This document shows, piece by piece, positions 17,118 to 24,712 of a stretch of DNA of 64,000 nucleotides. Under the pieces are notes generated by a model, which saw only the letters and a list, made by a program, of their open reading frames with translations, ran no database searches and was not told the DNA's origin. The position numbers were made by a program, and so were the translations under genes. The stretch comes from Rhodobacteraceae bacterium HLUCCO07 (lineage in GTDB: Bacteria > Pseudomonadota > Alphaproteobacteria > Rhodobacterales > Rhodobacteraceae), in the NCBI GenBank assembly GCA_001314705.1, contig LJSU01000016.1:1-64000 (forward strand), in the 5' to 3' direction. Each line of letters starts with the position of its first letter. Positions within the stretch are counted from its first letter, which is position 1.

Positions 17118-18281
17118 TTATTTCGACGGCAATTCGAGAACGCGCTTCGAGATGATGTCGAGCATCACCTCGGACGTGCCACCCTCGATCGAATTGGCCT
17201 TGGAGCGCAGCCACGGCGCCGCCAGTCCTTCGCTCCAGTCAAGCGCATCGGACCCGCGCGCCGACATGACGATCTCCTGCCGCCGCTTGTTGAGTTCGGT
17301 GCCGTAATACTTGAGCATCGCCGAGGCATGGCCCACCCCCGCGCCGCTTTCGGCGATGTCCTTGTAACGCTCCATGGTCAGGCCAAACGCCAGGGTATCG
17401 ACCTCGAGCTCCATCGCCTGCGCACGGATCACCGGATCGGCCCCGGCCACCATGTCCATGTCGCCGATCGCCTCCGACAGGGTCGTGCCCGCGATCAGCC
17501 CGCCACCGCCCCCGCCGATCATCTCGCGTTCATGGGTAAGCAGGTATTTCGCCACGTCCCAGCCGCGATTCATCTCGCCCACGATGGCGCCCTCTTTCGG
17601 CACCTTCACGTTGTCGAAAAAGGTCTCGCAAAACGGCGACGCGCCCGAAATCAGGCGAATGGGCCGGGTCGTCACCCCGGGCGTTTCCATGTCGATCAAC
17701 ATGAAGGAAATGCCCAGATGCTTGGGCGCCTCGCGGTCGGTGCGCACGAGGGCAAAGATCTTGTCGGCCTTGTCGGCGTACGAGGTCCAGATCTTCTGGC
17801 CATTGACCAGCCAGTGATCGCCCATGTCCTCGGCCCGGGTCTGCACGTTGGCCAAATCCGACCCCGCGCCCGGCTCGGAATAGCCCTGGCACCAGCGGAT
17901 GCGTCCGGCCGTGATCTCGGGCAGGTGCTCGGCCTTCTGCGCATCGGTGCCGAACTTCAAGAGCGCCGGGCCCAGCATCCAGATGCCGAAACTCTCAAGC
18001 GGCGATGGCGCGCCCGCACGGTTCATCTCGTCGCGCAGGATCTTTTCCTCGTCCCGGCTCATGCCCCCGCCGCCATATTCCACGGGCCAGCGCGGACAGG
18101 TCAGCCCGCGCGCATGGCACCGCTCCAGCCAGTCCTTCTGCGCCTGCGAACGGAATTGCCATTTGCGCCCGCCCCAACAGATCGTATCCTCATTTCGCGG
18201 CTGCCCACGCAACTCCTCGGGCAGGTTGGCCGCGATCCATTCGGCGATCTCGGTGCGAAAGTCTTCCAGCTTGTCGGGCAT
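17118..18281 (-). CDS. Acyl-CoA dehydrogenase, first subunit
   Basis: This 387-residue FAD-dependent acyl-CoA dehydrogenase opens the operon. QGYSEPGAGSDLANVQTRAE is the classical flavin/substrate motif near residue 130-150, WLVNGQKIWTSYAD follows, and the C-terminus has SIEGGTSEVMLDIISKRVL. An N-terminal CPRWPVEYGGGGMSRDEEKI is typical of the long-chain or bulky-substrate clade rather than short-chain enzymes. Start 18281 lies behind GGGAGGA. Together with the adjacent dehydrogenase it would make the 2-enoyl-CoA. By analogy with LvaC/ACAD11, one of the pair could instead handle a 4-phosphoacyl-CoA. Confidence 0.92.
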   Translation of the reverse strand: MPDKLEDFRTEIAEWIAANLPEELRGQPRNEDTICWGGRKWQFRSQAQKDWLERCHARGLTCPRWPVEYGGGGMSRDEEKILRDEMNRAGAPSPLESFGIWMLGPALLKFGTDAQKAEHLPEITAGRIRWCQGYSEPGAGSDLANVQTRAEDMGDHWLVNGQKIWTSYADKADKIFALVRTDREAPKHLGISFMLIDMETPGVTTRPIRLISGASPFCETFFDNVKVPKEGAIVGEMNRGWDVAKYLLTHEREMIGGGGGGLIAGTTLSEAIGDMDMVAGADPVIRAQAMELEVDTLAFGLTMERYKDIAESGAGVGHASAMLKYYGTELNKRRQEIVMSARGSDALDWSEGLAAPWLRSKANSIEGGTSEVMLDIISKRVLELPSK

Positions 18282-18401
18282 CTCCGGTCCTCCCTGAAAT
18301 GATGGGTCACGGCACACCGGAATCCGGCATGGTGCAAGAGGGCTGCGTACCTGACGGTGCGTCATTTGATCCATGCCGCAACGTCCCGCGCCGCCCCCGG
18401 G

Positions 18402-18424
18402 GTTCTTTCTTGGAACAAATACTC
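18402..18424 (-). repeat. GAGTATTT motif, diverged copy downstream of DUF4139 gene
   Basis: On the minus strand this reads GAGTATTT, four bases, then CAAGAAAGAA, preceded by a GC-rich stretch. It matches the form GAGTATTT-N4-CAAGA seen at 22571-22590 and 29588-29608. It lies after the stop of the leftward DUF4139 gene, where a terminator is expected. Confidence 0.45.
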
Positions 18425-18472
18425 GAATCCCGGCCCGTCCTCCGGCCAGGCACCGCGAGGACGCGGCACGGT

Positions 18473-20095
18473 TCAGCGCAGCACCTTCCCCTCCGGCCAT
18501 TCGAGGCTGTAGTTCAGCTCGATCTCCCGCGTCTCGCCCGCACCAACCTCGATCTGCCAGCCCAGAACGCCCTTGCGGTCGTCCACGTCCTCCTCTTGCG
18601 GGCGCGGTTGCGCGTTCCAGGTGATGACCAGCTCCTCCTGTTCGGAATAGGGCACCTGGTCGAGCAAGCGCAGGCGCCAATCCTCCCCGGTCAGGTTCTC
18701 CGCCTCGATCCGCACCCTCTCGGCCAGCCGGGTCGATCGGCTCAGAATGCCGCGGTCGCCCTCGACCCGCTCGGCCAGACGCTTGAGCCGCAATCCCTCG
18801 ATCGGCCCGAAGCCAAGCCGCGCCTTGCCGCCCGCCGGGATCATGCGCCCCCGCGTCTCGCCCAGGTAGTCGCCATCGCGGAAAAGCTGCGTGGCGACGC
18901 TGGGCAGGATCATCTCGCCGCTCGTGTTGGTGAACTCGGCCACCAGGAACGCGGTCTCGTCACGCCTGGGCACGGCCAGCGCAATGACCTCGGCCGCCAA
19001 GGTCAGATCGTCCAGCGCGAGCCGCGACTGGTCCGCGCCCGAGGCGAGGTCAAGCGCGCCCTCGTAGCTGTAGGTCACGCTGAACCGGCCAATCTCGGTC
19101 TCGGCGCGATCCTCCGTCACCATCGCCTCGGCCGCCGGCATGTCGGCCATCGCCCCCGACTCCGCCTCTTTCTGCGACCGGACCAGCGGCCCGATCTCCT
19201 CGGGGTCGCCGATGCGCCGCAATTCTGGCCAAAGCTCACCGGGCTCCACTGAGCCGCTGGGCTGATTGGTCGAAAGGCTGAGCGCGACCTCCTGCCAGTT
19301 CTCGCCGGTCTCCTGGTGCACCAGCGCCCCGCGGCCCAGCGTGATCTCCCCGGCCTCCATGTCGAGATACGCATCATAAACCGGGCTCCAGCCGGCATCG
19401 GGGTGGAAATAGGTGATCTCCAGCGTCCCCTCGGTCGCGTCCTGCGCCGTGATGCCCACCGTGACAAGGTTGCGTGACCCGCTCTCGGGCACAAGTGCGG
19501 CCAGCGCCTGCCTTGCCGTCTCAAGCTCCCGCTCCAACGCCTCGACCTCGCGATCGACGGCGCGGGCCTCGCCTTCGGCCGCCAGCGCCGCCTGCCGCGC
19601 GGCCAGCGTTTCCTCGCCCACCATGCGCGCCACCTCGCGCAGCGTGTCCGCACCGACCCCGCTCAGCGCATCCCCCTGCCCGAGCTGGCGCAGGAAGGCG
19701 ATACGCGTATCCGCCGCCTCGCCTGCCGCCCGGATCGCCGCGGCCTCGTCCGACTTGGCGCGCACCGCCTCTTCCAGCCGCGCGACCTCGTCGCGCGCGG
19801 CCCGCACGGCATCGCTCTCGTCGTCGGGGCGTGGCGGCACGAAATCCTCGCGCGTCGAAACCGCCCCCATCCTGGCCCCCGTGACCCCGATTCGCAGGCT
19901 TTCCATCGGCGTGCCGCGGGGCAGGTCGATCAGGCGCAGCTCATGCACGCCCGCCGGGGCCTCGAACGGCACCGCCCGCGTGACGCGGGCCCCTTGCGGA
20001 AACAGCGTCACCTCGCTGACCCGGCTGGTCAGCGGGATCGTCTCGGCAAGCGCCAGGCTGGGCAAGAAGACGAGAACAAGGGGAAGGGCACGCAT
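18473..20095 (-). CDS. Exported DUF4139 / mucoidy inhibitor A-like protein
   Basis: This 540-residue exported protein has a signal peptide at residues 1-17 (MRALPLVLVFLPSLALA) followed by ETIPLTSRVSEVTLFPQGA. A DUF4140-type N-terminal domain spans about residues 20-115. A charged Ala/Glu/Arg-rich coiled coil at about 85-195 (VARLEEAVRAKSDEAAAIRA) separates it from a C-terminal DUF4139 beta-domain (LEITYFHPDAGWSPVYDAYL) running to the end. The biochemical role of the family is not established. Location is predicted periplasmic or outer-membrane associated. It stands between the acyl-CoA operon and asd with its own spacers. Confidence 0.88.
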   Translation of the reverse strand: MRALPLVLVFLPSLALAETIPLTSRVSEVTLFPQGARVTRAVPFEAPAGVHELRLIDLPRGTPMESLRIGVTGARMGAVSTREDFVPPRPDDESDAVRAARDEVARLEEAVRAKSDEAAAIRAAGEAADTRIAFLRQLGQGDALSGVGADTLREVARMVGEETLAARQAALAAEGEARAVDREVEALERELETARQALAALVPESGSRNLVTVGITAQDATEGTLEITYFHPDAGWSPVYDAYLDMEAGEITLGRGALVHQETGENWQEVALSLSTNQPSGSVEPGELWPELRRIGDPEEIGPLVRSQKEAESGAMADMPAAEAMVTEDRAETEIGRFSVTYSYEGALDLASGADQSRLALDDLTLAAEVIALAVPRRDETAFLVAEFTNTSGEMILPSVATQLFRDGDYLGETRGRMIPAGGKARLGFGPIEGLRLKRLAERVEGDRGILSRSTRLAERVRIEAENLTGEDWRLRLLDQVPYSEQEELVITWNAQPRPQEEDVDDRKGVLGWQIEVGAGETREIELNYSLEWPEGKVLR

Positions 20096-20152
20096 GGTCG
20101 GACTCTCCGGGCAAGAATACTGTCCCGATCAAACCCCATCGTCCCTGCAATG

Positions 20153-20179
20153 AAAAGGGGCGCCCGCAAGGACGCCCCC
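20153..20179 (-). terminator. Intrinsic terminator of asd
   Basis: On the minus strand, GGGGCG (from 20178-20173) pairs with CGCCCC (20162-20157) with further partial pairing across TCCTTGCGGG. TTTT follows (20156-20153). It lies 25 bases after the asd stop and before the DUF4139 start, so the two genes are transcribed separately. Confidence 0.75.
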
Positions 20180-20203
20180 TCGATACGCGACCTTTGGCCG
20201 GTC

Positions 20204-21226
20204 TCAACCCTTCTTGAGAACCTCGCGTCCCAGCAACTCGGCGATCTGCACCGCGTTGAGCGCCGCACCCTTGCGCAGGTTGTCGCTCACGCACCACAGG
20301 TTCAGCCCGTTGTCGATGGTCGAATCCTGCCGGATGCGGCTGATGAAGGTGGCGAAATCGCCGACGCATTCCACCGGCGTGACGTAACCGCCATCCTCGC
20401 GCTTGTCGATCACCATGATCCCGGGGCTTTCGCGCAGGATGTCGCGGGCCTCGTCCTCGTCGAGAAACTCCTCGAACTCGATATTGATCGCCTCGGCATG
20501 GCCGACGAAGACCGGCACCCGTACACAGGTCGCGGTCAGCTTTATCGCCGGGTCGATGATCTTTTTCGTCTCGACCACCATCTTCCACTCTTCCTTGGTC
20601 GAGCCGTCCTCCATGAAGACGTCGATATGCGGAATCACGTTGAAGGCGATCTGCTTCTGGAACTTCTTCGGCGGCTTGTCGTCGGTCGGGTTGTAGATCG
20701 ACTTGGTCTGATCCCAAAGCTCGTCGATTCCCTCTTTCCCGGCGCCGGAAACCGACTGGTAGGTGCTCACCACCACGCGCTTGATCCGCGCCCGGTCATG
20801 CAGCGGCTTGAGCGCCACCACCATCTGCGCGGTCGAACAGTTGGGGTTGGCGATGATGTTCTTCTTCGAATAGCCATGCACCGCCTGCGGATTCACCTCG
20901 GGCACGATCAGCGGCACCTCGGAATCATAGCGGTAGAGCGACGAGTTATCGATCACCACGCAACCGGCCTTGGCCGCCTTGGGCGCGTAATCCCTGGTCG
21001 CCTCCGAGCCCACGGCGAAAAGCGCCATGTCCCAGCCGGTGAAATCGAACTGGTCGAGATCCTCGGTCTTGAGTGTCCTGTCGCCAAAGCTCACCTCGGT
21101 ACCAAGGCTCCGGCGCGAGGCGAGAACGGCGATCTTGTCGATCGGGAATTCACGCTCGGCAAGGATGTTCAGCATTTCACGGCCCACATTGCCCGTGGCG
21201 CCGACAACGACGACATTATAGCCCAT
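20204..21226 (-). CDS. asd: Aspartate-semialdehyde dehydrogenase
   Basis: This 340-residue enzyme reduces aspartyl phosphate to aspartate semialdehyde with NADPH, the branch point to lysine/diaminopimelate, threonine and methionine. The cofactor motif is VVVGATGNVGREML at residues 5-18 and the catalytic Cys sits in IIANPNCSTAQMVVALKPLH near residue 130. The His region HAEAINIEFEEFLDEDEA is further on. It follows the bacterial length. ATG 21226 (MGYNVVVV) is chosen over 21241 because GGGAGA lies eight bases upstream. It is a single-gene unit with a clear terminator. Confidence 0.97.
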   Translation of the reverse strand: MGYNVVVVGATGNVGREMLNILAEREFPIDKIAVLASRRSLGTEVSFGDRTLKTEDLDQFDFTGWDMALFAVGSEATRDYAPKAAKAGCVVIDNSSLYRYDSEVPLIVPEVNPQAVHGYSKKNIIANPNCSTAQMVVALKPLHDRARIKRVVVSTYQSVSGAGKEGIDELWDQTKSIYNPTDDKPPKKFQKQIAFNVIPHIDVFMEDGSTKEEWKMVVETKKIIDPAIKLTATCVRVPVFVGHAEAINIEFEEFLDEDEARDILRESPGIMVIDKREDGGYVTPVECVGDFATFISRIRQDSTIDNGLNLWCVSDNLRKGAALNAVQIAELLGREVLKKG

Positions 21227-21310
21227 TTCGGGGTCTCCCATGTTTCAACGACGCGGGTCATACATGAGCCGCGCCCGGGTTGAAAGCGAAACCCGGGGCA
21301 GGACGCATGA

Positions 21311-22489
21311 CTATGCCGTCCGGTCCTCGGCAAAGAGATAGATCACCAACCCGATCAGAACCGAAATGGCGAAAAATCCGAACAGCACCTGGTAGGAGTA
21401 ATCCACGCCCCGCCCCGCGCCTTCGGCCGCGGTGTAAAGCTTGCCACTCGCCACCTGCATCAGGCCCACGCCACCGATCCCGAAGAGGTTCATCAACGTG
21501 ACCCCCCGCCCCACCAGGTGCGGGGGATAGAAACTGCGCCCATGCGCCATGAGCACGGGAAACGAGGCACCGAAGAACCCCACCGCGGCACACAGCACCA
21601 CCGCCCGCCAGACCACGTCATGCGGCAGCACCGCCAGCGCCGTGACCGCGGCCAGCCCGACAAGGTTGCCGAAAAAGATCACCCATTTGCGCGTGCCCAT
21701 GATCCGGTCCATCGGCCCATAGGCAAAGGTGCCCGCGATCATCGCCACCCCCATGATCAGCGTGACATTGCCCACCAGCGCGGGCGAGGCGGCAAACACA
21801 TCCGCGAAATAGGGTCCGATCCACAGCCCACGCAACCCCGCCGCCGGGGCATACTGGACCGCCATCAGCGGAAAGATCAGCCAAAGCGCCGGCATCTTCA
21901 GAAGATCGAGAACCGAACCGCGCGCCTCGCTCGCCACCTTGTCGGGATCGCGCACCATCACGAAAAGGCCAAACGCCGTGGCCGCGCTCACCGCTGCCAT
22001 GATCCACATCACCGGCCGCCAGCCCAGCGCCTCGACCGCCAGCGTCAGCGGCAGCGCGCTGGCCAGGTTACCCACCGACCCCACGCCCAGGATCACCGCC
22101 GCAAGCGTGGCAAAGACCCGCGCCGAATAGACCTGCGCGAAAATGAAATAGGACGCCATCAGGACCGGCGAACAGCCCACCCCGATCAACAGCATCGCGG
22201 CACTCACATGCGCGGGGCTCTGCGCCAGCGCGAAAAGCACGGCCCCGCCGCCACCGCCGATGAGCAGCAACACCGACGCGGTCAGCCGCGGCCCCACCTT
22301 GTCCAGCGCCCAGCCCACCGGGATCTGCATCAGCGCGAAGGACAGGAACCAGAACCCCGAAGCGGTGGCCAGTGCCTCGGCACTCGCCCCGATATCGCGC
22401 CCGAGGACCTCGGTCAGAACCGCAAGGAACGCGCGGTAGAACTGGCTCAGCACATAGGCGAATGTCAGCAGAATCAAATCGGCGCGCAT
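21311..22489 (-). CDS. MFS transporter
   Basis: This 392-residue major facilitator superfamily protein has about twelve hydrophobic segments beginning at LILLTFAYVLSQFYRAFLAV. The motif LMQIPVGWALDKVGPRL after helix two corresponds to the MFS A-loop. It is likely an inner-membrane secondary transporter, but the substrate is not readable. The start at 22489 has GAGGGGAG upstream. It lies between asd and an AT-rich islet and shows no obvious operon partner. Confidence 0.88.
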   Translation of the reverse strand: MRADLILLTFAYVLSQFYRAFLAVLTEVLGRDIGASAEALATASGFWFLSFALMQIPVGWALDKVGPRLTASVLLLIGGGGGAVLFALAQSPAHVSAAMLLIGVGCSPVLMASYFIFAQVYSARVFATLAAVILGVGSVGNLASALPLTLAVEALGWRPVMWIMAAVSAATAFGLFVMVRDPDKVASEARGSVLDLLKMPALWLIFPLMAVQYAPAAGLRGLWIGPYFADVFAASPALVGNVTLIMGVAMIAGTFAYGPMDRIMGTRKWVIFFGNLVGLAAVTALAVLPHDVVWRAVVLCAAVGFFGASFPVLMAHGRSFYPPHLVGRGVTLMNLFGIGGVGLMQVASGKLYTAAEGAGRGVDYSYQVLFGFFAISVLIGLVIYLFAEDRTA

Positions 22490-22859
22490 GGTCTCACTCC
22501 CCTCGTTCACGGGTTAAGTGACACGGGCGCGCCGGATGCACAAGATTTGGGCGAAAAAGAAACCCCGCCCTTCATCTTGCCCAAAATACTCCCGCCGGAG
22601 GCACCCGAGGACGCGGCCCCATGGCCGCGGACGAGATACCCTGCGCGCCGCAGGCGCTCCATGGAAGCAACTTGGCACAAAACTGGCACCCTCATGGTTC
22701 GCTTCACGTCACAGGAACATTCAAGCTACTTCGTCAACGCAAGATATGCTTCAATCTAATCTCATCACGCGCCAGGCAATCTTGGATAATTCGCGTTTGC
22801 ATCCAATTGGCGTAGAGTTGAAATCCAGAACCATCAATCTGCAGGGAAACGAGGGCCAA
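22490..22859. other. Gene-free spacer at border of AT-rich islet
   Basis: No gene is supported here. The left part (22571-22602) holds the GC-rich hairpin followed by GAGTATTT on the minus strand. CGCGGCC at 22612-22618 then pairs with GGCCGCG at 22623-22629 across a four-base loop. From about 22670 onward the composition turns clearly AT-richer, leading into the PsiE-family gene. Confidence 0.6.
22571..22602 (-). terminator. GCCTCCGGCGGGAGTATTTT hairpin motif, copy 1
   Basis: On the minus strand CTCC pairs with GGAG across GGCG and is followed by TATTTTGGGCAAGATGAA. The same arrangement is found at 29588-29620. Such a motif normally ends a leftward transcript, but the next leftward gene lies nearly 900 bases away beyond the PsiE islet. 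Confidence 0.55.
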
Positions 22860-23300
22860 ATGACGGACGACATCAGCGATGACATGCACACGACTGATCC
22901 AATACTGAGGGTCGCCCACAAGTTCGAGTACTACATCATCCTTGTGTTGGTGACCATCATCGGAGTGGTAACGCTCCTGGCCGTGGCACGACTCTTTGTC
23001 GGTATCTATAACTCAATCTTTGTCGCGTGGGATCCGCAGGACTTACACGCCATTCAGCTTCTGTTCGGAATGGTTATGACCGTCTTGATCGCGCTTGAGT
23101 TCGGAAATTCGATACTGCGCCACATCCGCGAGCATTCGACAATCATCCAGGCGCGCGAGGTCATTCTGATCGGAATGATGGCTGTGGTTCGAAAGGTGAT
23201 GATCCTGGATCTGTCCGTCGAATCCGCATGGCAATTTGCTGCCTTGGGTGCGGTCGCAGTTTCATTGGCAAGTGCCTATTGGCTTATGCGAAGCGACTAG
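22860..23300 (+). CDS. PsiE-family membrane protein
   Basis: This 146-residue integral membrane protein resembles the phosphate-starvation-inducible PsiE family. Hydrophobic segments are seen at about residues 23-48 (YYIILVLVTIIGVVTLLAV), 65-85 (LFGMVMTVLIALEF), about 98-115 and 123-142. The conserved LEFGNSILRHIREHS and VILIGMMAVVRKVMI are family features. The function of PsiE is unknown. The start has GAGGG eight bases upstream. It is the only rightward gene in this stretch, and its codon use is visibly less GC-rich than that of its neighbours, suggesting later acquisition. Confidence 0.82.
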   Translation: MTDDISDDMHTTDPILRVAHKFEYYIILVLVTIIGVVTLLAVARLFVGIYNSIFVAWDPQDLHAIQLLFGMVMTVLIALEFGNSILRHIREHSTIIQAREVILIGMMAVVRKVMILDLSVESAWQFAALGAVAVSLASAYWLMRSD

Positions 23301-23353
23301 CTGCCATTCACCATATTATATTGCAACACTGGAGAAAAAGGGCAGCCAAACCG

Positions 23354-23395
23354 CCGGTCACTGCGCTCTGTGCCAAGGGCAACTTCAGTGACCGG
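23354..23395. repeat. 10-bp perfect inverted repeat after PsiE gene
   Basis: CCGGTCACTG (23354-23363) is the exact reverse complement of CAGTGACCGG (23386-23395), with a 22-base loop. GGGGCC at 23394-23399 can also pair with GGCCCC at 23444-23449. It lies between two convergent genes and has no T run. It could be a factor-dependent terminator or a small structured RNA. Confidence 0.5.
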
Positions 23396-23471
23396 GGCCC
23401 TCTGGAAACAAACAGGATGGAAAGACCTTCAGCCAGTTCCAAAGGCCCCTCCAACGCCTAGCCAATTCACC

Positions 23472-24218
23472 TCAGATACAGCGCCCGCCATCCACTTCCA
23501 TGCAGATGCCGGTGATCATGCCCGCCTCTTCGCTGCACAGGAACGCCGCGGCGTTGCCCATGTCCTCGGGTGTCGAGAACCGGCCCAGAGGGATGGTCGA
23601 GAGGAATTTCGCACGCATCTCGGGCGTGTCCTCGCCCATGAACGACGCCAGGAGCGGCGTCTCGCCCGCCACCGGGTTGATCGCGTTCACCCGGATGCCG
23701 CGCGGGGCAAGCTCCACCGCCATCGCCTTGGTCGCGGTGTTCACCCAGCCCTTGGAAGAATTGTACCAGTTGAGATTGGGCCGCGGGCTCAGCCCCGCGG
23801 TGGACGACACGTTGAGGATCGCGCCGGTCCCGCGCTCCTTCATATGCGGCACCAGCGCCCGGGCAAAAAGATAGATCGACTTGCAGTTGACCGCGAAAAC
23901 CCGGTCGAAATCCTCTTCGCTCACCTCCTCCATCGGGGCGGGCATATGCGTGACCCCGGCATTGTTCACAAGGATATCGACTCCGCCGAACACCTCGCGC
24001 GCCTCGTCCACCACGCGCGACACGTCGTCCAGAACGGCCACGTTCGCCGCCGATCCGAACGACCCCGCGCCCAGGTCTTCGGCCATTTCCATCGCGCCTT
24101 TCTCGTTGATGTCCACCACCATCACCTGCGCGCCCTCTTCCACGAACTTGCGCGCGATCCCCGCGCCAAAGCCGCTTGCCCCGCCAGTCACGATGGCGGT
24201 CTTTCCGTTCAATCTCAT
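23472..24218 (-). CDS. SDR-family oxidoreductase
   Basis: This 248-residue short-chain dehydrogenase has the cofactor motif TGGASGFGAGIARKFVEEGA and an acidic residue after strand two (VMVVDIN), which favours NAD over NADP. The catalytic residues lie in NVSSTAGLSPRPNLNWYNSS followed by KGWVNTATKAM. The active-site spacing YNSSK is normal. It is the last gene of the ten-gene leftward operon and overlaps its neighbour by four bases. It may oxidise a hydroxyl of the imported compound. Confidence 0.9.
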   Translation of the reverse strand: MRLNGKTAIVTGGASGFGAGIARKFVEEGAQVMVVDINEKGAMEMAEDLGAGSFGSAANVAVLDDVSRVVDEAREVFGGVDILVNNAGVTHMPAPMEEVSEEDFDRVFAVNCKSIYLFARALVPHMKERGTGAILNVSSTAGLSPRPNLNWYNSSKGWVNTATKAMAVELAPRGIRVNAINPVAGETPLLASFMGEDTPEMRAKFLSTIPLGRFSTPEDMGNAAAFLCSEEAGMITGICMEVDGGRCI

Positions 24219-24712
24219 GCTCTCTCTCCCGTTTGCCTCATCGCGCCATCCGGCGCCTTTTTCTCAACACGCGCCCGCCACAGCGGCAACAGGCGCCGTG
24301 TCACGCGCTCGCGATCCTCGATCCATTCCGGCCCGGCCCTGTCATGACCCTCTTGATAGCGCGGATCATCCATGCCGGTCACGATAACCGGCGCATCGCC
24401 GAACTGGTCGGCGGTGACATCGACGATCCGCGGCGGATCGCGCACCACCACCCAGATATGTCCGCGCGTTCCCTCCGGCGCGCAAAACCCGCAATCACAT
24501 CCGATCGGGCAACCGAAGGCAGGCCGGGCATCGAAACCCGCTTCCCGCAACACCTCGACAAGGAACCGCGACGACCGCCCGCACGTCCCTTGCGAGAGGC
24601 TGCGCAAACCCTTGAGGGAACCGGTCTTGCGGTGCCATTCCGCCCAATGTGGTTCAAGAAACGCGCGCACCTCGCGCGCAATCCGTTCCAGTTGGGCGAC
24701 GTCCTCATCCAT
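24215..24712 (-). CDS. Cys-rich transglutaminase-like protein of unknown function
   Basis: This 165-residue cytoplasmic-looking protein has no confident family assignment. A Cys-His-Asp pattern reminiscent of the transglutaminase/papain-like fold is visible: SQGTCGRSSRFLVEVLREAG with a candidate nucleophile near residue 50, GTRGHIWVVVRDPP near 95, and IVDVTADQFGDAP near 110. Between them is the unusual CPIGCDCGFCAPEG, four Cys in eleven residues, which could bind a metal or iron-sulfur cluster. The gene overlaps the aldehyde dehydrogenase by eight bases and the SDR by four. It is firmly part of the operon, so its role is probably tied to the same substrate. Confidence 0.65.
   Translation of the reverse strand: MDEDVAQLERIAREVRAFLEPHWAEWHRKTGSLKGLRSLSQGTCGRSSRFLVEVLREAGFDARPAFGCPIGCDCGFCAPEGTRGHIWVVVRDPPRIVDVTADQFGDAPVIVTGMDDPRYQEGHDRAGPEWIEDRERVTRRLLPLWRARVEKKAPDGAMRQTGERA

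Noticed and set aside
15669-18302. Plus-strand open frame of about 877 codons opposite the acyl-CoA dehydrogenases
   Set aside because: It is a shadow of the two dehydrogenase genes and the SDR with no recognisable motif or ribosome site.
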